DNA of 64,000 nucleotides from CAYVVT01 sp964454335 (GCA_964454335.1 CAYVVT010000007.1:1-64000), one strand, 5' to 3'. Numbered from the stretch's first letter, positions 17,182-25,749 are shown. A program made the numbers and translations. Notes: generated from the letters alone by a model not told the origin.

Positions 17182-18360
17182 ATGGTCATTTTCAAACTTG
17201 CCTACAGGAACATCAAGGGCGCAGGGATCCGCACCTGGCTGAACGTCTTCGTGCTTTCCATGGCCTTTGTAATCCTCATTTACTTACAGGGTCTCTATAA
17301 CGGGATCGGTGACATGAGTGTCAGGATCGCTGTGGATACCCATTATGGCGGTGGGCAGATATGGTCTCCCGAGTATGATCCCTATGACCAGCTGACCCTC
17401 CAGGACATGAACACACCTTTACCTCCTGCTCTGCTGGCACTGGTTGAGTCTGGTGATGCGACACCGATGTTGATGTATCCTGGCGCTATTTATCCCAAGG
17501 ACCTGCGTCAGGGTGTGGTCTTACGTGGATTGCCACGGGAACAGCAGATCGTCAACTTGCCTACAAGCCGGCTATCTGAACAGAAGGACGGGACCCTCCC
17601 GGTTGTCATCGGTTCGCGTTGGGCCGGTGACCTAAATATCCAGAAGGGTGAGACCTTCACACTCCAGTGGCGTGATGCCAACGGCTCCTATGATGCCCTG
17701 GACGCTGAGGTCATCCACATCATGGAAACCGAGAACAATCTGCTGGATAGTCGCAATCTGTGGATCGATCTGAGCCTGCTGCAGGATATGATCGGTGTTG
17801 AAAATGCGGCTACATATCTCATTCTCAGGCAGGATTTTCCAGAAACGCAGATCCCATTGACAGACTGGAACTACCAGAGTGTCTACGACTTGAGTGCCGA
17901 TGTCCGTGCATTCGTGGTGGCCAAGAGCTCCGGTAGCGTCTTCTTCTATGGCTTTCTCATTGCTCTTGCGGGACTGGCCATCTTTGATACCCAGGTTCTG
18001 AACTTGTGGCGGAGAAAGAAGGAGATGGGCACCATGATGGCAATGGGGATGACCCGGGGCCGGCTCATTAAACTTTTCACCCTGGAGGGCTCCCTGCATG
18101 GGATCATGGCTGCCATCGCAGCCCTGATCTGGGGTGGACCGCTGCTCTATTGGCAGATGACGGCTGGTTTTAAACTGCCTTATGACGAAGACATGATCGG
18201 CTTCCTGATGCCCAGGGTCATCTTCCCCGCATATACGCTGGGTCTGATCCTGTTCACCACAGTCCTGACTCTTACTATCGTCACAATCGTCAGCTACTTG
18301 CCTGTCCGCAAGATCTCTGACCTGAAACCTACGGATGCACTGAGGGGGAAAATGTCATGA
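17182..18360 (+). CDS. FtsX-like ABC permease (LolC/LolE type), first permease
   Basis: 392 residues. One N-terminal transmembrane helix (about 19-38), a long periplasmic domain (about 40-255), then three C-terminal helices (about 257-280, 308-335 and 355-378), the LolC/E and MacB arrangement. The cytoplasmic segment LWRRKKEMGTMMAMGMTRGRL is the coupling region of FtsX permeases (quoted in part: RRKKEMGTMMAMG). The C-terminus PTDALRGK is conserved. It starts 9 nt after the ATPase and overlaps the second permease by 4 nt. A near copy lies at 20606-21778. Confidence 0.9.
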   Translation: MVIFKLAYRNIKGAGIRTWLNVFVLSMAFVILIYLQGLYNGIGDMSVRIAVDTHYGGGQIWSPEYDPYDQLTLQDMNTPLPPALLALVESGDATPMLMYPGAIYPKDLRQGVVLRGLPREQQIVNLPTSRLSEQKDGTLPVVIGSRWAGDLNIQKGETFTLQWRDANGSYDALDAEVIHIMETENNLLDSRNLWIDLSLLQDMIGVENAATYLILRQDFPETQIPLTDWNYQSVYDLSADVRAFVVAKSSGSVFFYGFLIALAGLAIFDTQVLNLWRRKKEMGTMMAMGMTRGRLIKLFTLEGSLHGIMAAIAALIWGGPLLYWQMTAGFKLPYDEDMIGFLMPRVIFPAYTLGLILFTTVLTLTIVTIVSYLPVRKISDLKPTDALRGKMS

Positions 18361-19637
18361 TACACTTTCTATTCAAAGGGATCCTGCGGGATCGATCCCG
18401 CAGCCTGTTTCCCGTCATCACCATTTCCCTGGGTGTCGGTCTCACAGTCCTGTTGGCCGCATATATGGAGGGTGCCATCACAGACATGATGAGCCTTACG
18501 GCTGAAATGGACACCGGTCACCTCAAGATCATGACCCAGGAATACTATGAGAACATGGACCAGATGCCCATCGATCTGGCCATCACCGAGCGCGACGCAC
18601 TCATAGCCAAGCTTGATGCTGAATTCCCAGAGCTCGAATGGGTGGCCCGGACAAGGTTCGGCGGCCTGTTGGACGTCCCGGACGCGGACGGTGAAACCAG
18701 ATCCCAGGCCACAGTGGCAGGTATGTCAATGGATATCCTGTCACCCGGCTCGAATGAGCCCGAACGTATGTCCCTGGAGTCATCGCTGGTAGCCGGCAGG
18801 CTTCCTGAACGTCCTGAAGAGATCATCATCGGTGATCAATTGGCTGAGATCCTGGAAGTCGGTGTAGGCGACGATGTCACCCTTATTGGCTCAACAATGT
18901 TCGGCTCGATGAGTTTCACCAATTTCACCATCAGCGGCACCATCCGGTTTGGAATACCCGTATTGGACAAGGGTGGAGCCATCGTGGTTGATCTCCAGGG
19001 CGTGGGTCTGGCCATGGACATGGAAGACGCAAGTTCTGAGATCCTTGGTCTGTACCGGTCCGGGCTCTATGATAGAGAGGCGACAACACTTGTCCGGGAT
19101 CGTGTGAATGAGATGTTCATGGATCCTGAGGATCCCTATAGCCCGATTGCCATCAGACTTGAAGATCAGAACGATATGGGTGCCATGTTGGACTATGCCG
19201 GTGTCATGCTGGGAATTATGACCTTTATTTTCATCGGGGCCATGTTCGTCGTCCTATGGAATACCGGACTCATGGGCAGTCTCAGACGTTATGGTGAAAT
19301 GGGCCTCAGGCTGGCTGTGGGCGAGTCCAAGGGTCACATCTATCGCTCGCTCCTGTGGGAAGCTGTCCTTATCGGCATCATCGGTTCCATCCTTGGTACC
19401 GGTCTGGGTCTGCTGGGCGCCTGGCCGCTCCAGGTGCACGGATTCAATATTTCTGAGATGATGGGTAATACGACCATGTTCTTCCGGGAAGTTATCCGAG
19501 CGCAGATCACGATTGAGACTCTCTACGTCGGCTTCCTTCCCGGTCTTATCGCTCCTTTGCTGGGAGCTGCCGTGGCGGGACGTGGTATCTACAAACGACA
19601 AACGGCCTCTCTTTTCAAGGAATTTGAGAGTTATTGA
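18357..19637 (+). CDS. FtsX-like ABC permease, second permease
   Basis: 426 residues, one N-terminal helix (about 20-40), a periplasmic domain and three C-terminal helices, like its upstream neighbour but not closely similar to it. LRRYGEMGLRLAVGESKG is the FtsX coupling segment, and YKRQTASLFKEF is at the C-terminus. It begins inside the stop of the first permease (4-nt overlap), so both are translated together and probably form a heterodimer on the LolD-like ATPase, as LolC and LolE do. Confidence 0.9.
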   Translation: MIHFLFKGILRDRSRSLFPVITISLGVGLTVLLAAYMEGAITDMMSLTAEMDTGHLKIMTQEYYENMDQMPIDLAITERDALIAKLDAEFPELEWVARTRFGGLLDVPDADGETRSQATVAGMSMDILSPGSNEPERMSLESSLVAGRLPERPEEIIIGDQLAEILEVGVGDDVTLIGSTMFGSMSFTNFTISGTIRFGIPVLDKGGAIVVDLQGVGLAMDMEDASSEILGLYRSGLYDREATTLVRDRVNEMFMDPEDPYSPIAIRLEDQNDMGAMLDYAGVMLGIMTFIFIGAMFVVLWNTGLMGSLRRYGEMGLRLAVGESKGHIYRSLLWEAVLIGIIGSILGTGLGLLGAWPLQVHGFNISEMMGNTTMFFREVIRAQITIETLYVGFLPGLIAPLLGAAVAGRGIYKRQTASLFKEFESY

Positions 19638-19645
19638 GGTATATG

Positions 19646-20413
19646 ATGAAAACGATGAATCGCATACTACTCGCAAGTCTCCTGATGACCATGGGCTCGC
19701 TGCTACCCGTCCCGGTGCTGGCCCAGGTGGACTTTCCGGACGGTGAGACCATTCTACGAAAGATGGACGAGAATATGGTCTCCGATAACCAGGTCGTGGA
19801 GACCACCATGATTGTCCACGGCCGCCGCGGCAGCCGCACCATGACGGCCAAGAGTTACATCAAAGGTGAGGAAGCTTCTTTCTCCGAGTATCTCTCCCCG
19901 GCCCGGGAGAAAGGGACCAAGATGCTGAAGCTGGAGGATGCCCTCTGGATCTACAGCCCATCTACGGACCGCGTTATCCAGATTGCCGGACACATGCTGC
20001 GGCAATCCGTCATGGGTTCTGATCTCTCCTACGAGGACTTCACCGAGAACCAGGACTTCTATAGCATCTATGATGCAACTGTCGTAGACGAAGAGGTCCG
20101 GTATGAACGCGACTGCTGGGTTGTCCAGATGGATGCAACCGTGGAGGATGTCGCCTATCACAAGCGCAAGGTCTGGGTGGACAAAGAACGGTTCATTCCT
20201 TTGCGCGAGGAACGTTTCGCCAAGAGTGGCAAACTGTTGAAGACCACCGATATGTTGGAAGTCTTCCAGGTGGATGGCCGCTGGTATCCCAAAAGAATGG
20301 AATTCAAGGATGTTCTGAAGCAGGGTAAGGGTACGGAATACATCATCGACAGTATCCAGTTCGATCAGGATATTCCTGAGATGATGTTCACCAAGGCATC
20401 GCTGAAGAAGTGA
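19646..20413 (+). CDS. LolA-like outer-membrane lipoprotein-sorting protein
   Basis: 255 residues from the ATG at 19646 (TGAGG 6 nt upstream; an adjacent ATG at 19643 is too close). Signal peptide ending VLAQ. The mature protein fits the LolA-like family often annotated outer membrane lipoprotein-sorting protein: ETILRKMDENM, GRRGSRTMTAKSYIKG, LWIYSPSTDRVIQI, GSDLSYEDF, and KRKVWVDKERFIPLREE. It folds as an open barrel that shuttles a lipid or lipoprotein across the periplasm. It closes the TetR operon and supports a transport route from inner to outer membrane. The cargo is unknown. Confidence 0.85.
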   Translation: MKTMNRILLASLLMTMGSLLPVPVLAQVDFPDGETILRKMDENMVSDNQVVETTMIVHGRRGSRTMTAKSYIKGEEASFSEYLSPAREKGTKMLKLEDALWIYSPSTDRVIQIAGHMLRQSVMGSDLSYEDFTENQDFYSIYDATVVDEEVRYERDCWVVQMDATVEDVAYHKRKVWVDKERFIPLREERFAKSGKLLKTTDMLEVFQVDGRWYPKRMEFKDVLKQGKGTEYIIDSIQFDQDIPEMMFTKASLKK

Positions 20414-20421
20414 TCAGCTGT

Positions 20422-20454
20422 AACTCTCCGAGAGTTTCAAACACTGGGAGAGTT
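20422..20454 (+). repeat. Small inverted-repeat hairpin after the LolA-like gene
   Basis: AACTCTCC (20422-20429) pairs perfectly with GGAGAGTT (20447-20454). A third copy AGAGTT (20431-20436) could pair instead with AACTCT. No T-run follows, so it is not a standard intrinsic terminator. Confidence 0.45.
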
Positions 20455-20478
20455 CGTAGAAAATAGAACAGGAAATAA

Positions 20479-20585
20479 GTCATCCTGAGTAGCGAGGAAT
20501 GAAGTGACGAGCGTATCGATGGATAGCAAACGTGTGATGACCCTTCGATACGTCACTCGTTGCACTCGTGACTACTCAGGGTGAC
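20479..20585. repeat. Palindromic interspersed repeat (miniature element)
   Basis: Ends are inverted repeats: GTCATCCTGAGTAG on the left and CTACTCAGGGTGAC on the right (13 of 14 matched). A second inverted pair, CGTATCGA/TCGATACG, lies further in. The TCATCCTGAG start is a repeat type I recognise from intergenic DNA of many environmental bacteria. It has no coding capacity. It lies exactly between the LolA-like gene and the duplicated permease, where a rearrangement has clearly occurred. Confidence 0.7.
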
Positions 20586-20605
20586 GTCTCGGGACGAAGG
20601 GTATT

Positions 20606-21778
20606 ATGGTCATTCCAAAACTAGCATGGCGCAACGTTATCGGGGCAGGTACCCGCACCTGGCTCAACGTCGCCATCCTCTCGGTAGCCTTTGTCACCCT
20701 GATCTTCCTCCAGGCTTTCCTGGAGGGGTGGGAGGATATGCAATACCGTGTCAGTCGGGAAACTGAGTTTGCTGGTGGGCAGATCTGGTCACCTGAGTAT
20801 GATCCCTACGACATGCTGACCCTGCAGGACATGAATGCCGCTCTCCCACCCGCTCTATTGGAATTAACACGGACCGGTGATGCCATACCCGTACTCCTGT
20901 ATCCAGCGGTAATCTATCCCAATAACCTCCGTCAGGGAGCCATCCTCCGTGCGGTTCCCCGCGATCAGGACATCATCAAGCTGCCAACGGATCATCTGCC
21001 AGCAAGTGTGGATGGCAGCATCCCCGGAATGATGGGATATCGGTGGGCCCAGCGATTGGGGATCGAGGAGGGTGAAACCTTCACAATCCAGTGGCGTGAC
21101 CGTTATGGCAGCTACGATGCTCGGGATGTGGTGATAGACCATATCATGGAAACTGAGAATTTCCTTCTGGATAAGGGCTTCCTCTGGTTGGATCACTCTG
21201 TATTAACAGACATGATCGGTAAGGAAAACGCAGCCACTTATCTGATTCTGAGAGAGGGATTTTCAACTGACAGGATACCAGACAGCGATTGGATTACCTT
21301 GAGTGTATTCGATCTTAGCGAGCAGATCCGCACCCTGATGGCCGTGGAACGAGCGGGATCATCCTTCTATTACATCTTCTTCTTCTCACTGGCACTCCTG
21401 GCCATCTTTGATACTCAGGTACTTTCTGTCTGGCGGCGTAAAAAGGAGATCGGCACCCTCATGGCCTTGGGCATGCCCCGGGGTCGATTGATCCGGCTGT
21501 TTACCCTGGAGGGTTTGCTTACGGGTGTCCTTGCTGCAGTAGCTGCTCTGGTATGGGGCGGCCCGCTCATCGCCTGGGCGAGCATAGGTGGGATCAGATA
21601 CCCTGTCGATGTGGAATCCTATGGTGTTCTGTTCCCGGAAGTCCTGTATCCCATCACGACTCTCTCTCTGGTCCTGGCCAGTTCAGCGATTTCTCTTCTG
21701 GCCGTTACTTTCATCAGCTGGCTTCCGGTGAGAAAACTCGCCGAGTTGACACCAACCGATGCCCTGAGGGGGAAGTAA
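20606..21778 (+). CDS. FtsX-like ABC permease, paralogue of the 17182-18360 permease
   Basis: 390 residues, alignable end to end with the permease at 17182-18360 and almost the same length: both share GGQIWSPEYDPYD, HIMETEN, ENAATYLILR, FDTQVL, WRRKKE and PTDALRGK. Topology is one N-terminal helix, a periplasmic domain and three C-terminal helices. It has its own GAAGGG ribosome binding site but no ATPase or second permease gene nearby. It may pair with the operon's ATPase or replace the first permease to change cargo. It follows a palindromic repeat, which fits a duplication. It looks intact, not decayed. Confidence 0.9.
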   Translation: MVIPKLAWRNVIGAGTRTWLNVAILSVAFVTLIFLQAFLEGWEDMQYRVSRETEFAGGQIWSPEYDPYDMLTLQDMNAALPPALLELTRTGDAIPVLLYPAVIYPNNLRQGAILRAVPRDQDIIKLPTDHLPASVDGSIPGMMGYRWAQRLGIEEGETFTIQWRDRYGSYDARDVVIDHIMETENFLLDKGFLWLDHSVLTDMIGKENAATYLILREGFSTDRIPDSDWITLSVFDLSEQIRTLMAVERAGSSFYYIFFFSLALLAIFDTQVLSVWRRKKEIGTLMALGMPRGRLIRLFTLEGLLTGVLAAVAALVWGGPLIAWASIGGIRYPVDVESYGVLFPEVLYPITTLSLVLASSAISLLAVTFISWLPVRKLAELTPTDALRGK

Positions 21779-21979
21779 GAATTAAGAATTAGGAATTGGG
21801 GATTACCAAGTGAGTTGGGGAACTCACAGATACAGTCATCCTGCTCCCCGCTACTGGCATCAGAGCAGCCAGATGAGCACAAGGGCAAAGCAAACGAACT
21901 CAGTCAGTGACGGGGAGTTGCAATCCGGTCAATGAACTGCCATCGTAGGTGAAGGGGTTTTTGACCGAATTGCATCATT
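21779..21979. other. Intergenic region with A/T-rich simple repeat
   Basis: Begins with short AGAATT/GGAATT repeats (about 21778-21800) of the kind found in intergenic spacers, then unremarkable sequence up to the S9 peptidase stop. The two flanking genes converge, but I see no clear terminator. Confidence 0.4.
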
Positions 21980-23908
21980 CTACAATTTTGCTGCATTCTC
22001 CAGGGGTAGGTCCACGTCCAGATCAGCCGGTTCAAAACCAAAGACACGGCCGTAGAATGCCAACTCCATTTTCAGAGCGGTCATGATGTTTTCGGCCTGC
22101 CTGAATCCATGTGCTTCACCGGGGAAACTGACATATGCCACGGGAAGCCCCTTCTCCTTCATGGCTGCTACCATCATCTCGGCTTGAGCTGGTGGAACTA
22201 CCGGATCCTCCTCTCCCTGGAAAAAAATGATTGGACAATCCAGTCCTTCGAGATGGTTGATCGCTGAACGTTGTTGGTAGAGTTCCTTTTTCTCAGGATA
22301 CGGCCCTACCATACTGTCGAGATAGCGACTCTCAAATTTGTGCGTTTCTGTTGCCAGGTCTTCCAGATTACTCACCCCGTAATAGCTTGCACCTGCCTTG
22401 AACACAGATTTCAAGCTCAGAGCACAGAGGGTTGTGTAGCCTCCGGCGCTGCCACCCCGGATGATAAGACGGTCAGGATCCACCATACCCATGCGGCTTA
22501 ATTCTTCTGCAACACCGGTGCAGTCCTCTACGTCCAGCACGCCCCAGTTCCCATTCAGCCGCTCCCTGTATTCGCGCCCATAACCGGTGCTGCCGCTATA
22601 GTTGACATCGGCCACCGCAAATCCGCGACTGGTCCAGAATTGGATCTCCATACTGAGATTGGCCTCGCTCCGGGAGGTGGGTCCGCCATGGCTCTTCACA
22701 ACCAGGGGTGGTCGCTCAGCCGCAGACGCCGAATATTCAGGATTTCTGGGAGGATAGTACCAGGCCTGAACGTCCCGGCCCTGGATATCCAGGGTTAGAT
22801 TATCCGGTTCGGAAAAATACGACCGATCCACGCTGATCTGTTGAGCAGGTCTCAATTCCTCGAAAGAGCCGGTCTCCAGATCCATGCGCACCACCGCTCT
22901 GGGGATGTCTGCACGACCGCCGATGAAGGCGACGCTTCCTTTTCCAGATCGAAGTTGTGTTAATGTTGTGAAAGGTGTTTCAATGAAATGTGCATCCCCC
23001 TTACCCACCGGGATGTGCACGAGATGGTCTTCACCATTCTTATGGAATATGGCCATGAGTTCATCTTCATCCAGGACAGCATAAGTGGACATTCCGAAAA
23101 CCCATTGAGGCAAGCCAAACTCAGCTTCCAGGGGCAGCACTGGCTCTACCTGCCCGCCTGACCAACGATACAGGTTCCACCAGCCAGTGGGATCTGAGAC
23201 AAAGTAAAGCACTTCGTCCGAGCCCCATTGCGGCTGGAACACAGATTCCTGCTCGCCTCCGGCTATATGCTGCGCTTCTCCGAATCCCCCATCTGCTAAA
23301 ATTTCCATCACCCAGAGTTGGGTACCATCCCAGGGCATGTTGGGATGATTCCAGCTGAGAAATGCCAGTTTTGTTCCCGAGGGATCCAGGACGGGATTTG
23401 AATAGAAGTCGTGGCCACTGTGCACGACGGTATGAGATGATCCCCCTGCAAGATCGATTGCGGCGATAAGATTCCGGGGTTCTTCCCCAGGTCTCGTATG
23501 GACTTCCATGACGGTGAACAGACGTTCTTCCCGAGTATCGACACAGAAATCGGCGAAGCGGTTATTGCCGTCCATCCCCAGGATGCGATCCTCGCCATCG
23601 AAATTCCTCTGGTGAAGGCTCTGATCGGCATAATTCACATAGAACATGGCCTCTGCGGTGATATGGAAAGCCCTGCCACCGTATTCATGCACACGGGTAC
23701 GCAGGTTGACATCCTGCGGTAGCATTTCAGAGATATCACCTCCGCTTGAGGCTCGCATGAGGACACTGCGGCCACCTTCGCTGGCCCGGCCTTCCACCCA
23801 GTAGATATCGTCATCAACAATCTGGATCTCACCCAGATGCAGTGCATTCTCCACAACCAATTCAGGGCTGATGACCGATCTCCAGGTACCGTAAGGTGCT
23901 GTCTGCAT
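21980..23908 (-). CDS. S9-family serine peptidase (prolyl oligopeptidase/acylaminoacyl-peptidase type)
   Basis: 642 residues from the ATG at 23908 (GAGAGG about 7 nt upstream); a longer in-frame start at 24031 looks like leader. The N-terminal two-thirds is a WD40/beta-propeller-like domain. The C-terminal alpha/beta-hydrolase domain (about residues 390-630) has the catalytic Ser in GGSAGGY, Asp in GEEDPVVPP and His in GEAHGFR, the S9C/DPP-type triad order. No signal peptide is seen, so it is probably cytosolic and cleaves short peptides. It is a single gene. Confidence 0.9.
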   Translation of the reverse strand: MQTAPYGTWRSVISPELVVENALHLGEIQIVDDDIYWVEGRASEGGRSVLMRASSGGDISEMLPQDVNLRTRVHEYGGRAFHITAEAMFYVNYADQSLHQRNFDGEDRILGMDGNNRFADFCVDTREERLFTVMEVHTRPGEEPRNLIAAIDLAGGSSHTVVHSGHDFYSNPVLDPSGTKLAFLSWNHPNMPWDGTQLWVMEILADGGFGEAQHIAGGEQESVFQPQWGSDEVLYFVSDPTGWWNLYRWSGGQVEPVLPLEAEFGLPQWVFGMSTYAVLDEDELMAIFHKNGEDHLVHIPVGKGDAHFIETPFTTLTQLRSGKGSVAFIGGRADIPRAVVRMDLETGSFEELRPAQQISVDRSYFSEPDNLTLDIQGRDVQAWYYPPRNPEYSASAAERPPLVVKSHGGPTSRSEANLSMEIQFWTSRGFAVADVNYSGSTGYGREYRERLNGNWGVLDVEDCTGVAEELSRMGMVDPDRLIIRGGSAGGYTTLCALSLKSVFKAGASYYGVSNLEDLATETHKFESRYLDSMVGPYPEKKELYQQRSAINHLEGLDCPIIFFQGEEDPVVPPAQAEMMVAAMKEKGLPVAYVSFPGEAHGFRQAENIMTALKMELAFYGRVFGFEPADLDVDLPLENAAKL

Positions 23909-24072
23909 GTGATCCTCTCTTCTGAATTTCACACAGTATAGACATTTGAAAGGTCGTTGGTAGGAAAAGATGAGCATTACGCTGTGATTACCGCAGCCTA
24001 TGCGCTGGACCATGTCCATGTGATCGGGCAAGTTAGATTGAGTACATAATCCTATGGTTACGTCCTCACGAG

Positions 24073-24150
24073 CCCTGCTTCAGCAGGGTGTGGTGATCTA
24101 GTGGGCATCGCACAGGACTGACTGGATTGCCACACACGGTCCGCTGGACC
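24073..24150. other. Cluster of hairpins in the gap between parA end and the S9 peptidase start
   Basis: Three pairings: CCCTGC/GCAGGG (24073-24078 with 24083-24088), GTGTGG/CCACAC (24088-24093 with 24130-24135), and GGTCC/GGACC (24138-24142 with 24146-24150). None is followed by a T-run on either strand. It may be a structured RNA or a degenerate repeat. The rest of the 280-bp gap (23909-24188) shows nothing else. Confidence 0.25.
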
Positions 24151-24188
24151 CTGGTAGCAGTGATGTAAAAACTTTCTCAGGAGATGGT

Positions 24189-24938
24189 TTACTGGATCAT
24201 CAACTCGCGAGAGAGCTTCATGAAGGCCGTTGCTATCTCATCGTTGGGAGCTACTTCAAAGATGGTTTTGGCTTCGGAGGAGACGCGTTCAAGGCTCACC
24301 CGCTTGGGGATCACCGTCCGTGTTACGGCTGTACGGAAGGTCTTGCGCAGATCCTCGTAAATGGTTCTGGAAACGGTGGTCACGCGTTCGTAGAGATTCG
24401 GAATGATCTTGTAGATCCGTCCGGATGATGTCCTGTTGAAGACACTCTGGTCCAGATGGACCAGACTGCGCAGAGCCCAGAAGTTCATCGAAACGGGTAC
24501 GATGATCTGCTTGGAGAATTCGATGGCATTCAGCGTCAGCAAATCAAAGGTGGGCACCGTATCGATGATGATATAGTCATATCGCGAATACTTGAGCGCC
24601 TTCTTGAAATAGGCTTCCTTGGGAACACGCTGCCTTACCGCATTCTTGAGGCTTCGGCTGGACTCGAAATCGTAGAGGCTGCGACTCGAGGGTAGTATGT
24701 GAAGGTTCTTGCGAACCTCCTGGATAGTACTTTTTATCTGATTGAAGGCGTATAGGTCGTCAAACGGGACATCCCGGACCGGATTCTCCTCGAGGAAGTA
24801 TTCCGTGAGATTACCCTTGGGATCGAAATCGATGAGCAGGACTTTCAAGCCCCGCAATGCCAGCGCTGCGCCGACATTGGCGGAGATGGTCGTTTTGCCG
24901 ACGCCACCTTTTTCGTTGAAAACCGTGTACTTGATCAT
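24189..24938 (-). CDS. ParA/Soj-family ATPase (orphan)
   Basis: 249 residues. The deviant Walker A KGGVGKTT (with the signature Lys) is at about residues 10-17, DFDPKGN is motif A', and the YDYIIIDTVPTFDLLTLNAI stretch (in parts) is the Walker B/switch region. These place it in the ParA/MinD group of membrane- or nucleoid-patterning ATPases. No ParB gene or centromere-like repeat is beside it, so it is probably not the chromosome partition ParA; such orphans position protein clusters such as chemoreceptors or carboxysomes. It is followed by a short gap and then the S9 peptidase. Its cargo is unknown. Confidence 0.85.
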   Translation of the reverse strand: MIKYTVFNEKGGVGKTTISANVGAALALRGLKVLLIDFDPKGNLTEYFLEENPVRDVPFDDLYAFNQIKSTIQEVRKNLHILPSSRSLYDFESSRSLKNAVRQRVPKEAYFKKALKYSRYDYIIIDTVPTFDLLTLNAIEFSKQIIVPVSMNFWALRSLVHLDQSVFNRTSSGRIYKIIPNLYERVTTVSRTIYEDLRKTFRTAVTRTVIPKRVSLERVSSEAKTIFEVAPNDEIATAFMKLSRELMIQ

Positions 24939-25060
24939 GGTTCCCTGCTGATCCAGCCCCAGTAACTCGTTTGTCAGTGTGAAACGGCGAAAGATAGCCC
25001 ATATTGTTAACTTGAAAAAAGATTCTTTAACTAGAGGAGGTCGGAAGCGAGAGGGGTGTT

Positions 25061-25363
25061 TTACTCTTTGCCGGTGCGGTACTTCAGCTTCTCCACGAAG
25101 AGATTGCGGTCCTCTCCACGGTAGGCTTCTTCAGAGATGATGTTCTGGCGGCCGGGATAGCCTGCCTTGGCCAGGGTCGTGACCTGGTCTTCGTCCTCAT
25201 CATTGGGGCAGAATTCGCAGTTGGCGTCAATGCCTTCATGGGCCAGGTCACCGGTTGCGCTGCAACTGCCATGCACCCGACTGCGACCTGTAAGGATGAG
25301 CGAGATGCTCAGAAATGCTATGGCTACGGCCACAATTGCGATGGTGAGGATCAGTGTGGTCAT
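25061..25363 (-). CDS. Small membrane protein resembling NqrM (DUF539-like)
   Basis: 100 residues: an N-terminal transmembrane helix (about 5-25), then SLILTGRSRVHGSCSATG, followed by a CEFCPND Cys pair and an acidic, charged tail. The spacing of a helix, a basic linker, GSC and later CxxC resembles NqrM, the Fe-delivery protein needed to assemble Na+-translocating NADH:quinone reductase. The tail here is longer and no nqr gene lies in the window. It starts 1 nt after the SUI1 stop, so the two genes are co-transcribed. The assignment rests on motif resemblance alone. Confidence 0.5.
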   Translation of the reverse strand: MTTLILTIAIVAVAIAFLSISLILTGRSRVHGSCSATGDLAHEGIDANCEFCPNDEDEDQVTTLAKAGYPGRQNIISEEAYRGEDRNLFVEKLKYRTGKE

Positions 25364-25364
25364 T

Positions 25365-25679
25365 CTAGCCCTTTACCAGGTAACCCTGCTCCTGAAGATA
25401 GTTCCGTATGCGATCACGATGTTCACCCTGGATCTCGATCTGTCCATTCTTGAATGTACCACCGGCGCTGAGCATCTGCTTCAGGTTTCTGGACAATTCG
25501 ACGACGCTGGGTACGCCTGACATCTCATAGAGAATCGTTGTTGGTTTTCCACGACGGCGTTCCATACGCAATTTTACGACCGCCTTGCTGCCTGCAGGAG
25601 TTGAAGATCCACCTGCGCCGGCAGCATTGAAGGTCCAACCTTCCCCACTCGTGATCTTCTGTCGTTTCTGCCTTTTCAT
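25365..25679 (-). CDS. SUI1/eIF1-family translation factor (YciH-like)
   Basis: 104 residues from the ATG at 25679 (an upstream in-frame start would cross a terminator hairpin). The core matches SUI1: KAVVKLRMERRRGKPTTIL, the LKQMLSAGGTFKNGQIEIQG segment (in parts) and HRDRIRNYLQEQGY. The basic N-terminal extension is typical of bacterial YciH. In bacteria this family is thought to influence start-codon choice under stress. It forms a small operon with the NqrM-like gene. Confidence 0.88.
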   Translation of the reverse strand: MKRQKRQKITSGEGWTFNAAGAGGSSTPAGSKAVVKLRMERRRGKPTTILYEMSGVPSVVELSRNLKQMLSAGGTFKNGQIEIQGEHRDRIRNYLQEQGYLVKG

Positions 25680-25685
25680 GCTGTA

Positions 25686-25727
25686 AAAAAATAAGCCCGG
25701 GTTCAGTTGAATCCCGGGCTTTTTTCT
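25686..25727 (-). terminator. Intrinsic terminator after the cPGS-like gene
   Basis: 9-bp stem AAGCCCGGG/CCCGGGCTT (25693-25701 with 25713-25721) with a T-run on both strands' downstream side (T6 at 25720-25725 on plus, A6 at 25685-25690 on minus), so it can work both ways. It separates the cPGS-like gene from the SUI1 gene. Confidence 0.85.
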
Positions 25728-25749
25728 ATTCTTGTCCGTTTGCTGACGA

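Noticed and set aside
21778..21800. Short A/T-rich repeats as CRISPR or insertion-sequence end
   Set aside because: Only a few short irregular copies, no spacers, no inverted ends.
24073..24088. Hairpin as transcription terminator of parA
   Set aside because: No T-run follows on either strand and it lies 100 bp beyond the gene end.
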